NCBI RefSeq assembly: GCF_000226115.1
Contig: NC_016458.1
Location: forward strand, 7,474,001 to 7,538,000
From: Thermothielavioides terrestris NRRL 8126
Lineage: Eukaryota; Ascomycota; Sordariomycetes; Sordariales; Chaetomiaceae
DNA: 64,000 nucleotides
Direction: 5' to 3'
The notes beneath the pieces are model-generated. The model had not been told where the DNA came from. It saw nothing but the letters and a program-made list of their open reading frames with translations, and did no database searches. Shown here one piece after another: positions 41,426 through 51,310 of the stretch (within the stretch, counting starts at the first letter, position 1; the number at the start of each line of letters is the position of its first letter). The position numbers and the translations under genes are program-made.

Positions 41426-42189
41426 TTAGTAGCCGAGGTTGATCAGATAGTCGGCGAGCGACTCGACGGTGGCTGTGGCGTTGCCGGCCTGGACATTCTC
41501 GCCGTAGTGGCCGATGAGAATGGCCTGTTTCGTCTTGACGATGCAAATCCCTGTCCTGCCCTGTGGTGTTGAAAGGTGCGGCAGTCTCAGCGAGCTGTTG
41601 CGTCAATCGGAGGAGGTGGGTGGGGAGGAAGGGCGGTGTACCTGACGACCGTACACATGGCGGTCCTCGATTCTCGTGGCCACATAGCGCTCGCCCGCGA
41701 CGTGGATGCCGTCCGAGTAGGCCTTGGAAACGGCGGGACCCGTCTCCTTGTTTTCCTCGTTCAGGATCTTCACGATGTTCTGGAGCTCGTCGGCGCCGAC
41801 CTGCCAAACGCTGGATGTTAGGCCCTGCTTCCTAGCCCATGACCAGAGATACAGGAGAGCGACGATAGGGAGGTCGGATGGCGTGGGCGGAGTTTTGGGA
41901 GTTCCAGCTTACTGTGAAACCTGGGGACGCGGCCCAGGTGCTGTCACCTGCGGCGCTGACGATGACGGCCTTGTCGATGTGGCCGGAGCCAACCAAGCTG
42001 GGTTCGGCGCGTTAGTCATTTGGCTCCGGCGTCATCGAAGACATCCCCATTCCGTGGCGGCGGGTAGAGATGGCGTACCTCGAGTCAACATAAGCTGTGT
42101 GGTAAGCTCAGTGTTAGCTCCCGATCCTGAGCAGAAGGTGGGGTTTCGTGCAGCAAACGACGGCAGAAGCGCGCACCTTGCCAGGACAT
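41426..42189 (-). CDS. Profilin
   Basis: Five exons, 42189-42177, 42094-42079, 41997-41913, 41800-41642 and 41560-41426, give 135 residues. The first two exons have 13 and 16 nt and encode Met-Ser-Trp-Gln-Ala-Tyr-Val-Asp-Ser, the profilin signature start. Donors are GTGCGC, GTACGC, GTAAGC and GTACAC; the acceptors I read are AG. Then come [18 protein letters not shown] and [14 protein letters not shown]filin binds actin monomers and poly-Pro (formins) and promotes filament growth at the hyphal tip. The Trp and Tyr residues near the N-terminus and the terminal Leu-Gly-Tyr form the poly-Pro site. Length is near the fungal norm. Confidence 0.94.
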
Positions 42190-45100
42190 GATGGCGGTAT
42201 TATCCTCGCAAATCCAAAGAAGCCAAGGTATGGAAAGATGTTGGTGGCAACAGAACAGATATGTTGGGCAGCGACCGGGTCGGAGGGCCTATCTGGCGGT
42301 GTTGACGAAAGTGTCCCGGAAGACGGTCAGTTTTGGTTGTTTGGTTCTCAGTGACCCCGCCAGATCGAAGGGGATTCTTAGCGGGGAAAGAGAGCTTGTA
42401 GCTAGGTATTATGTAAGCAACCCCCGCGGTTCCCTCTGCCCCGCTGAACGCCATCCTTTGATGCCCCGCTGCCATCGCTGCCATCGTGAGCGCGGCGATC
42501 TGCACCAGTCTCGAGCTCAAACTCGTTCGAAACCATGGTTACATTTATGCCCGTTACAACCTTAACTAAGACAACAATCCTCTTTTGCACGTTACACAAT
42601 ACAGATCGGTTTTGGTTTTGTCCCAGCCAGCTTCCCTCGAGGTTTTTGGCATGCGGCATGCCTTTCCTACGGTTAAAGGTGTCCATCTGCACAGTTGGGC
42701 GTCTGAGTGGCTGAACACCTGGGTATGAAGTGACTGACCGCCTTGCTGGGTGGTTTGGATCTTGCCATCGGCACACCGTCACCTCATCCGAGAACCCTAC
42801 TCAGGCCTCCACGAGCACAAAGCAGGGTTCCATGATAAACCAGCATTTCAGCATACCCTCCATATCGTGCGACTGCCATCCCTCGTCTTCCACTCTCCCG
42901 CTTGCTCGGGGGATCTGCTTGAATTTCATATGCAGCGCGCAACGAATGCGGCCGGAGGTGGAAGGACGCGAGTCTCCTCGGAAACAGAACCGAACCGGTT
43001 GGGCGACTTCCTCTGCGGGGTCGACCTGGAGGCGGCACTCGCCCACGGCTCGGGCAACCCCGTTCTGGCAACTAGCGGAGTCGGATGCCTCTGCAAGCCC
43101 CATCCTGCTCTCATCGTAGAAGAACGTTGCTGAGGAAACGCCGCTCAGCTGGGTTCCTCGAGCTGTACCAGAACTCCCGACGTGCATTCGTGTTGCACAA
43201 CCATGAAGGCAAATCGACTAGTCCACTCACCTATATCTCTGTGGCCAGTCAGGAAGGCGTTCAACTTTGCTGATACCGGCAGAGTCCACGGTTAACCTTA
43301 GTATCGGGAGCGGCGACTGAAATTTCGTCACATGCTGAAGCCTCCCACTGCGCTCCCAGAGATGGAGATCCTGGGGGGAAGGGTGAGAAGAGGCTCGGGG
43401 GCCGTGGCCGAGACATAGTCGGCTAGTCGAAGTGTTGAAATGCACCTCCAAAGGAGTAAATGTTGAGAATGTCGGCGAATCATCTCAAGGAGCTCCTTGC
43501 GGCAGTGTAAACAGGAGCGATATACCATAAGATTGAGAAATCGCCCTCACGACCGTCCTATCCACCGCCAGGCTCGGGACATGCATTGGCCAGGCTCGGC
43601 GCCACGGGCTTCTCCAAATGGCCAAAATCCAGAGGCGGTGCAAAGCATCCGGGGGCTGGACAACGTTGCTTGAAGACGCCAAAGAAGTCGTAATGCACGG
43701 GAATGAACTCGGGCGAGGCCGCGCAGTGGTGGCAGTCGGGACGGCGACACGGCGAATAGCACCGACCCTAGTAATGGGATTGCCGAGCTGAGGCAAGGCA
43801 GATGGCCGAGTATGGCCACCAAAAGAGGTCGAGTCCGCGTCTCCGAAGACTGCGAGGGCGGCGTGCCTTCGTGTTGGGCAGACGAGAAACGATCGGGGAG
43901 ATGCCTGACTATTTCGCAAACATACGGCTACTCTTTCGCGCCGGAGTTTCAGATCCGTGTAGGCAGATGCCAGGGATAAAGCCCAAGATGGCCATGGCCA
44001 CCCATGGCCGTGTCCATTCCAGTTCTTGAGGTGATGAAGTTCTACGTCTGCGAGGAGGAAGCAAAAGCGCACGCTGCTCAATGTTGTTTGTCGCAACAGT
44101 CGTCGAACTGGCAAATTACAGGCCAACAACGACAACTGTCCACACTTGGCAATGCCTGGTTGTCGGACAGCAGCTGCTGTCTTGCGGGGCCTTCCAAAGC
44201 CCGAAACAAGCAGGAACGGCTGATGGCCTGACAACCAGCTGACGGTTGTGTTGACTTCACGACGGGTTGGGTGCGTCGTCATCGAGGGACACACTGCACA
44301 CCAAGCTTAGATTTTACCCGATATTCCAGGGGCTTTCTACCGAATCATCTCGGTGTTGCCGATTTGACTTGCCATGTAGATAACTACCCGCCAGAATGAT
44401 GCGCAGGCACAGGCCGAGGAAGCTAGTAACTATACCTTAACGGTGCCCCTTGCAGGCTCGTGGGGATGGCACGAGCCCGAGACAAGCAGAGGCAGATCAC
44501 GCAAATCACGCTCTCTGAGTGGGCACATTGCTCAAACACGTTCTATACTAGAAGGTTACCTTAAGTTAACCTACACCAGTGTAACTGCATGTACATAGGG
44601 AGTGTAGAAAGGAGCCCCCGATGAACCCGTCCAAGCGGGTGGCGTTAACTAATTGCTTCGTCCCACTGGGACGCGGACTTGCAGCAACTCATTCTCGCCA
44701 GACTGCGTTTCCGGCCGTCGCCACGTGCCGGTCTGGTTGTTATTAACTTCATCCCTTTCGTGTACCCGTCCTGAGATCGCGGCGGAACCAAACAGTGGAC
44801 GGGGGTGCATCAGCGGGCCGGTGGGGATTTGTATTTCTGAGACATAGCCTCGCGGCTCGATGCCCCTGCTCGTTCTCGGTACCGGTGACGAATGTCACTC
44901 TGCCATCCACTTCCCGGCTGGCAACTTCACGCGATGGCAACCAAAAAATACCAACACCCGCATCTGGCCGAGCATGGAAACTGGGGACACGACTTCTGTG
45001 GCGGCTTTGAAAACCAACCGACAGACTGCGGGGTGCATACGGTAGATAGCCGCACATCATCGCTCGGCTGCGCTACTCCATAGAGAGTCCTCTCATTTCG

Positions 45101-46276
45101 ACAACGTCGCAGCTGCTGAGAAGGGCTTCCTTGACGTGGTCGCAACAACGATCGATCTTCCAGGTCTCTCGGAACATTGCCGACCTTGGCGATTTTGGCC
45201 TCAAACTGACAACCGGAAACGACAGGCAAGCTACCTGAGTTGCCTACCTCGGCAGAATATACGTGTACTATACTAGCTTGACGTTGTCCCATGCTAGCGC
45301 GATTGCCCCGTCATTCGATTTCAAACTCCCAAAACCCGCCTCTGTTCAAGGGTATCTTCGCCCGCCGTGACGAGGGGTCCCTGTGGTGTTGTTGCGTCAC
45401 GGATCCACGCCGAGATGCCTCTTCCGCTCTGGACCGGGCCCGCGGATTGTCTGACTCTGGTCGGACCAATCTTCAGCAAACGATCGCATTCCACCAATAT
45501 TGAGCCTATTCACAACCACGCCGTCTCAGACCGGTAGTGCTCCTCTCCGCTCCTGCAACGGGCCAGCTGTGCAATGTCGCCTGATTTTCTGAGACGCCAT
45601 CCAGGGGAGCACCCCGGTAATTACGGGTACATAGTGTACAGTACCTATCCACGCTAACGCTGCGTTAGCCCCGGAGATCGCGAATCGCGAACAGGGCTTG
45701 CGGCACCCTTCACGATGGCCCGTTGGAAAGGGCAGGCCTGCCGGCGTGGCGTGCAGTTTGCCAGCATGACGGCCGTCCCGTCGCTGGGCGGTTGTGTCCC
45801 GAACCCTGCTGGCGATCAACCAGGCTCAACATAACCGCCGCGCTTCTCATGGCTTTCCGATCGCGCGGAAATGCTATGAGACGTGAAATGACTTCAGGCT
45901 CAACTTCGCCGCGAGGGAGATGAAATGTCAGCAGGCACAGGAGGGTATGTAAGCGATAATCTCCCGTTCTCTTCCCGCTTGGGATCCTTCCCCAGTCCTT
46001 TCGCGCCGTTTGGCGGCGAGCCTTCCACGGGGCTGCCAGCTCTCATTTTAATTTCTTTTGCATTACTTGCATCTCTGCGGCGTCCGCTGCGCCCAGAGTC
46101 GATTCGCCTTCTCGATTCGTCCAACGGAACTCCTCTGAGATTAGGCCACACTTCAGAAACCACCAACGGAATATCAAAAGCCCATTGCCGCAGGCTTCCA
46201 TCGGGGGCAAGGAACAGCAACAACCCCTGGCAGCCCGCTGAATGGCTGCAGTCCATTCGGCCTGCAGCGAGCAGCC
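42190..46276. other. Gene-poor 4 kb, divergent region
   Basis: Between profilin (minus) and the disordered-protein gene (plus). Many overlapping short frames exist. The longest, 269 residues on the minus strand at 43485-44294, has no domain and no consistent codon bias. A short palindromic string aaggttaccttaagttaacct lies near 44551-44571. I see no gene, RNA gene or transposon. Promoters of both flanking genes must be at the edges. Confidence 0.5.
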
Positions 46277-48808
46277 ATGATGAAAGCGGTTAGGCTCTAC
46301 AGCCCCCCGTGGGCGGGGACAGCGCCGGGGTCCGGGCTGGGGGGCATGGTTTGGGAAGGCGGAGAGCCTACCCGGGCTCAGAATGGGGGGGGAGGGGTGC
46401 ATGGTCCGGCAGCAGGCCCCCTGGACCAAGGACAAGGTTCTGTATCAGATGCTGCCCAGCGTCCGCAAGATGCAAGCCAGCACGCTAGACGGCCCCTTCA
46501 TAATGCTGGCATCCCCCCCGTCACGTTTCCCGGAGGAAGAAACCCTTATCTCGATCGCCCTCTTCCTCCCCCGCCATCCAAGAGCAACTTCGCGGCGACT
46601 GCCAGCACAACGAGACCCGCCATGAAAACGACGGGGAGACCAAGCACGTCTTCGGGCCCCGGGTCGAGCAAAATGGCTGGCACGCGGCCCAACTTCGACA
46701 AGCGGATGTCTAAAGATGACTTGGCCCTGATGGGCATGGGCATGGGCAAGGGCAGGGAAAGGGGTCTACAGCCATACATGACTGGTGCGAAGGGTCCCGG
46801 GCTACTTACACCCGAGCCCAGCCCTTACCCGAGGCGCATGCCATCTCCGCCGGCCGTCCTGTCGCCTCCGGCCAGACTCTTGACGCCGCAATCGTCGACC
46901 TCTGGGGAGATCCAGATCGGGAAGGCGCTGGGAAGTCCGACGCGGGATTCAGCACAATACCCCCCGAGTCCCCCCACCAGCCGCCCGTACTTTGGGTGGC
47001 AGCCGCAGTCACAGGTATCAGTCCAGATCAGCTCGTCGCCATCCCCAGCGCAGACTCCAGAGCCCCCGATTCAGAGGACGAAGACGCAGAAGCGGAGGCT
47101 GTTTGGCTCGCTGTTCGGGAGGAAGCAGGCAGAACCACCCAAGGCTACGGAAGCCAGCGATGTGAACCGCAGCGTCTCGTCGACTTGGGCCCCGGGTGCC
47201 AACAACGACGCTGCTCCGGCTAGAAGCAACACTGTCAGGAAGACGCCGAAGCACAAGCCCATCGTTATCAGGTCAAACACGGAGCCATTTCCGGACGCCG
47301 CAGTCCCGCAAGAAAGTTGGCCGAGTATTTCGGGAACCTCTTCTTCTCTTTCCACAAACAAGCCCGGGTTGCTCGATGTTGAGATCCCTGATATCAGGCT
47401 GGAGCGATACAGCGTCATGTTCAGCGGCGTATTGAATGCCAATGGGACAAAGTCGTCCCTGCTCGAAAGGCGGCAGGCCACCCTGGAAAAGCTAAAGACC
47501 ATCAGCGACGGCAGAGAAGACGAGATGGTGGAAGAGAGGACGAGACCGCGCAGGGCGACCTCACCGCAGCCAGGCAAGTCACCCGCTTTCTCACTCTTCC
47601 CGCAGACGCCGACCCGGCAGTCGGGGGTGGAGGCGGTATCGACATCTTTGGCGCCGCCGCCGCGTGGGCTCACGCGCTCGAACACATCACCGGCCTATCT
47701 CCCGTCGCCGGCGAGAGCAACATTTGAGGCTGGACAGCAGCCCAGCGCACCAGAGCACCTCGCCCGGAAGGAGAGGAAGACGGTCACCATCGTCTCGCCT
47801 CGGACCATGGACGAGCGCGACCGCGCGGCCAAGGTAGAGAAGCTGCGCGAGCAGCAGCAGCAGCAACAGCGACAGCAAGCACACCAACAGCATCCACTGC
47901 GGTCTCACCCGCAGCCCGCAATGGCATCCACAACCGCCACCTTCCACTTCGACCCCGACGAATCCGCCCTGATTCTCGACTCCCCCGAGAGCATCTCCTC
48001 ACCCTTCTCCTCCCCTGCCTCCTCAGGCTACGACTCCGCCTCCTCCCCGCAGCGCGCCAAACCCGGCCCCGCGGTCATCCCCTCCCTCAGGCCCACCATC
48101 CCCGAACCCGAATGGCAGATCCTCACCCCGCCCTCCTCCACCTCCTCCGCCGGCTCCGCCAGCACTGCCAGCAATGCCAGCACCGCTACTACCACTACCA
48201 CCACCACCGCCGCCTCAACAACATCAGCAACCACACCAGCCGCCAAGCGCTCCAGATCAGCCACCGTCTCCGCATCCACCTCCACCTCCACCTCCGCCTC
48301 CGCCTCCGGCTCTGTGCGCGCCTCCCGCCCCTCCACCGACGACGACAGCACCGCCGCCGCGGCGCTCCCGCGCGTCTCGGTCGACGAGCAGGACGCGGCG
48401 CTGAAAGCGGCCGTCGAGAGCTCGATCGCGCGGCAGATCAGCATCTCGCGGCAGCAGCGGCAGCTGCTGATGAGGCCTTTTGGGCCGGGGCAGGGTGCGC
48501 TCAGTGCTGGTTCTGCTGCTAGTAGTGCTAGTGGTGCTGGTGGTAAGACTGGTGGTGCTAGTGGCGGTGTTGCTGGTGGTAAAAATGGGAAGGGGAAGGG
48601 AGCCGGCGTGGGCTTGGGCTTGGGCGGGTGGGAGAATGGGTATGGCAATGGGCAGAGACAGGGACATGGACAAGGGCAGGGGCAGGGACAGGCACAGGGA
48701 CAGGTCACGGTCGGGGTTATCAAGGGGCGGGTCACGCCTGTGATGGTGGGCGGCGGCGGCGCGGGGGATCGGAGGAGCGAGAGGGTCGTGCTGGACGTTG
48801 TTCGCTGA
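46277..48808 (+). CDS. Large disordered protein with possible ubiquitin-interacting motif
   Basis: One frame of 843 residues. Most of it is low complexity: Pro/Ser-rich, with Ser-Pro and Thr-Pro sites throughout, a Gln run near 520-530, Thr and Ser/Thr/Ala runs near 640-690, and a C-terminal Gly/Gln tail with a repeated Gly-Gln unit. Two segments look conserved: Arg-Arg-Leu-Phe-Gly-Ser-Leu-Phe-Gly-Arg-Lys (about 270-280) and Leu-Asp-Val-Glu-Ile-Pro-Asp-Ile-Arg-Leu-Glu-Arg-Tyr-Ser-Val-Met-Phe (about 368-384), the latter followed by a heptad-like Leu-Leu-Glu-Arg-Arg. Near 712-730, Asp-Glu-Gln-Asp-Ala-Ala-Leu-Lys-Ala-Ala-Val-Glu-Ser-Ser matches the UIM pattern (acidic, Leu-x2-Ala-x3-Ser). I do not recognise a named family. 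The first 40 residues are odd in composition, so the true start could be later or involve an intron. Confidence 0.75.
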   Translation: MMKAVRLYSPPWAGTAPGSGLGGMVWEGGEPTRAQNGGGGVHGPAAGPLDQGQGSVSDAAQRPQDASQHARRPLHNAGIPPVTFPGGRNPYLDRPLPPPPSKSNFAATASTTRPAMKTTGRPSTSSGPGSSKMAGTRPNFDKRMSKDDLALMGMGMGKGRERGLQPYMTGAKGPGLLTPEPSPYPRRMPSPPAVLSPPARLLTPQSSTSGEIQIGKALGSPTRDSAQYPPSPPTSRPYFGWQPQSQVSVQISSSPSPAQTPEPPIQRTKTQKRRLFGSLFGRKQAEPPKATEASDVNRSVSSTWAPGANNDAAPARSNTVRKTPKHKPIVIRSNTEPFPDAAVPQESWPSISGTSSSLSTNKPGLLDVEIPDIRLERYSVMFSGVLNANGTKSSLLERRQATLEKLKTISDGREDEMVEERTRPRRATSPQPGKSPAFSLFPQTPTRQSGVEAVSTSLAPPPRGLTRSNTSPAYLPSPARATFEAGQQPSAPEHLARKERKTVTIVSPRTMDERDRAAKVEKLREQQQQQQRQQAHQQHPLRSHPQPAMASTTATFHFDPDESALILDSPESISSPFSSPASSGYDSASSPQRAKPGPAVIPSLRPTIPEPEWQILTPPSSTSSAGSASTASNASTATTTTTTTAASTTSATTPAAKRSRSATVSASTSTSTSASASGSVRASRPSTDDDSTAAAALPRVSVDEQDAALKAAVESSIARQISISRQQRQLLMRPFGPGQGALSAGSAASSASGAGGKTGGASGGVAGGKNGKGKGAGVGLGLGGWENGYGNGQRQGHGQGQGQGQAQGQVTVGVIKGRVTPVMVGGGGAGDRRSERVVLDVVR

Positions 48809-49268
48809 CCCTGTCTGCCTGCCTTGCCTACCTCCTCTTGACGCTGTTTGGCCCATTTTTGGCTCCTTATTCTGTTCTTTTCCTTTTGTCACCTGGTGTT
48901 TCCTCTCCTTGAGCGGGGCGTTTCCTTGGTGCGTGACTCTTTCTGTTGCTATAGAAGACGGCCTTGACGGCGTCGTGTGATACCTCTCTGTTTCTGCTCG
49001 AGATACCGACTAGGATTGCGGTCTGGGTTATATAGCTGTGGCGTAATGAGAATTGGTTCGTCATAGTGCGAGATGGTTATACAGAACTCCAGATAAATCA
49101 AACCAATCTCGCCCGAGTCCCTTCTATTCGCAGCAAATCTCGCTTCATCCCATCTTCCAGTGCGCCATGGACCCTGTAGTTGTACACGTCCCCCGAACAT
49201 ATATGTATAATACACACGATACGATCAAATTTCACACGCCATCTCCAACCCAGCTCTGAACCAGCCTG
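48809..49268. other. Intergenic between convergent genes
   Basis: About 460 bp with T-rich sequence after 48809, holding both 3' untranslated regions. No gene is seen. Confidence 0.5.
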
Positions 49269-50654
49269 CTACCACAGCGCGTGGGCATTCACGACCATGG
49301 TCCGCGCGGTCCGCTCGTCCAGCAGCTCTCGGCGATGCCAGGTGCGCGCGAACCGCTTCGCCTCGGCGGCATCGGCAAACGTGACGACGAACCTCGTATA
49401 CCCGCGGGTCCGCGGCGGCGGATTCTCGCCTCCCTCCTCCTGCCTGGATCCCTCGGACGCGCCCTCGGCGCCCCACGCGATCGGCCCGCTGCCCGCCTGC
49501 AGCGCCTGCAGCGGGCGCGGCCAGTTCCGCACGCCCGGCCGCTCCTCGATCAGCCGCCACGGCAGGTTGCGCTCGGCGCCGTCGGCCTCGATGAACCGCG
49601 CCATGGCCGCCGCGGTGATCTTGCTGCCGGCCAGGCGCACCAGCACGCGCCGGCTGCGCTCGACGAGCGTGGGCTCGCCGTCGGGCGCCATCTCGAGCGG
49701 CAGCTGGTACGGCACCGTGGTGCTGTAGGATGGCTGCTGGGATGACCGGTTCGGGGCCCCGGGCTTGCCCCGCACGAGGAAGCCTTCCTCCTTGTCCTTG
49801 GCCTGGTTCGCGGCGATGGCGCCGGCGAGCTGGGGTATGGACAGCTGCACCGGGCTCAGTTTGGCGTCCGGCGGGAGGAGGCTGAAGCAGGTCGGGGCCG
49901 AGGCCTTGGTTCCTGGGACCATGTTCGGATCCGAAGCTGGAGGGTGGCTCCCGGTGTGCTTTGCCTGCTCGAAGAACAGGTTGCGGAGGTTTTCCTTGTA
50001 GGCAGCGGCGGCAGCGGCGTTGTCGAAGAACAGAAAGTACTGGCCGCGCAGCTCTCTAGTGGCGCCGGATATGGACTGCACGACTTTGTTGATGCCGCCG
50101 GCCCAGCCGGCGAGGTGTCGGCCTTGGGGAGCCAAGCGGTAGAAATCCGACTCGACGAGCGAGCGGGGCATGCTACTGAGAACGAGCACGGCCCTGCCGT
50201 CGACTTCCTGAGGCCTGCGGATAGGCTTCGGTTGTTCGCTGACGCCATACGCGGCACCTTCGAGCCAAGCCCGGAGCTGGTCGCTCGACGCCGAGACGTC
50301 CCAGTCCGGGACCGCCTGATAGTCGTCGCGATGCTCCCTGGCCTGCGCACGACGTAGACCAGCCCGTAGGCGGGCAGCGGAGCGTTTTGCGGAGCGAACG
50401 GAGGCTTGCGGAGGTGCTGCGCCGAGATTCAACTGCTCAAAAAGCGTGGGCTGCGATGAGCGTGAATCTCGGCCTGGTTCGCTCGCCTCGCTTGCTCCAA
50501 CAGATTCTTCGCCACGCGCTCCTGTTCCAGTTGCAGATCCATCGCCGCGCAGGGCAGAAAACCATGCGACGGCGCCGCTGCGGCGGCATTCGTGACAGCA
50601 AGAGCAACATTGCCGGGCTGGTAGCTGCGGCAGTCGTAACCGCCTCGCCAGCAT
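49269..50654 (-). CDS. Probable mitochondrial protein, unknown function, RRM-like segments
   Basis: One frame of 461 residues from ATG 50654. The first 40 residues (Met-Leu-Ala-Arg-Arg-Leu-Arg-Leu-Pro-Gln-Leu-Pro-Ala-Arg) are basic with no acidic residue, like a mitochondrial presequence. An acidic/Ser-rich stretch and an Arg-rich helix (Arg-Ser-Ala-Lys-Arg-Ser-Ala-Ala-Arg-Leu) follow. Two segments could be RRM-like beta-alpha folds: Arg-Ala-Val-Leu-Val-Leu-Ser-Ser-Met-Pro with Gly-Gln-Tyr-Phe-Leu-Phe-Phe-Asp, and the C-terminal Tyr-Thr-Arg-Phe-Val-Val-Thr-Phe ending Ala-Arg-Thr-Met-Val-Val-Asn-Ala. RNA binding is therefore possible, but no RNP signature is clean. It shares a 656-bp promoter with the AFG2-type gene. 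I do not know the family. Confidence 0.75.
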   Translation of the reverse strand: MLARRLRLPQLPARQCCSCCHECRRSGAVAWFSALRGDGSATGTGARGEESVGASEASEPGRDSRSSQPTLFEQLNLGAAPPQASVRSAKRSAARLRAGLRRAQAREHRDDYQAVPDWDVSASSDQLRAWLEGAAYGVSEQPKPIRRPQEVDGRAVLVLSSMPRSLVESDFYRLAPQGRHLAGWAGGINKVVQSISGATRELRGQYFLFFDNAAAAAAYKENLRNLFFEQAKHTGSHPPASDPNMVPGTKASAPTCFSLLPPDAKLSPVQLSIPQLAGAIAANQAKDKEEGFLVRGKPGAPNRSSQQPSYSTTVPYQLPLEMAPDGEPTLVERSRRVLVRLAGSKITAAAMARFIEADGAERNLPWRLIEERPGVRNWPRPLQALQAGSGPIAWGAEGASEGSRQEEGGENPPPRTRGYTRFVVTFADAAEAKRFARTWHRRELLDERTARTMVVNAHALW

Positions 50655-51227
50655 CTGTCAGGTCGGCGTGATGAGATGGGCGAGACCACGGGCGACCAGC
50701 GTGGGAGTCTTGGTTCTGGGGCCTGTCGTTGGTTCCTCACGTTGATATAGGTACTGCGGTACTGTTGTAGTGCAGGGCGTCCACGGGTTGGTGGGTCAAG
50801 GACATGAACGGGCAGTCAAGCCCACACCCGACCTAGGTAGGCAGTTCTGTGGAGGGGCCCCTGTGCTGTGGAGGGGCCTGTAACGTAACGTTAGAGGCTG
50901 CTAGTGTACAGCTGAGCGGGTGCCCCGCAGGGCTGTGCCTTCTTTTGTCAATCCTGCCTTCGCAGCAAAAATCTATGTCCTGTCAAGGGGTGTGCCAATG
51001 ACCTGTTGGGCAGTATTTTTCAGGTTAGCACACTCTCCGAGGTTTGATGCCAATGCGCCCGTCTATCGCAGCACGCTGGACGGATGGTTGAACCCGGATT
51101 CGTAAAGCAAATTGGGATGCTCCTGCTGTTCCAGCCTCAACTCAGATTTACAAGTTGTGCCACTTTCCTTTGCCCAGCGAAAAACGGGGCGGAGGAACAG
51201 TAGAGCGAAAAAGGGCAAAAAAGGGAG

Positions 51228-51264
<37 letters not shown>

Positions 51265-51310
51265 GCAAACCACCCAGGCCCAGATCACACCTCCCCAAAA
51301 CGGAAACGCA
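50655..51310. other. Divergent promoter with a 35-bp poly(A) tract
   Basis: About 656 bp between divergent start codons. The poly(A) run lies directly upstream of the AFG2-type gene. A duplicated ctgtggaggggcc string occurs near 50848-50880. Confidence 0.6.
51228..51262. repeat. Poly(A) run, 35 bp
   Basis: An uninterrupted run of 35 adenines ends 48 bp before the AFG2-type start codon. Poly(dA:dT) tracts disfavour nucleosomes and are common in fungal promoters; this one is exceptionally long. It may lie in the 5' leader. Confidence 0.9.

Noticed and set aside
43485..44294. Minus-strand frame of 269 codons in the 4 kb gap
   Set aside because: No domain, no splice context, mixed amino-acid composition and no Kozak-like start; probably chance.
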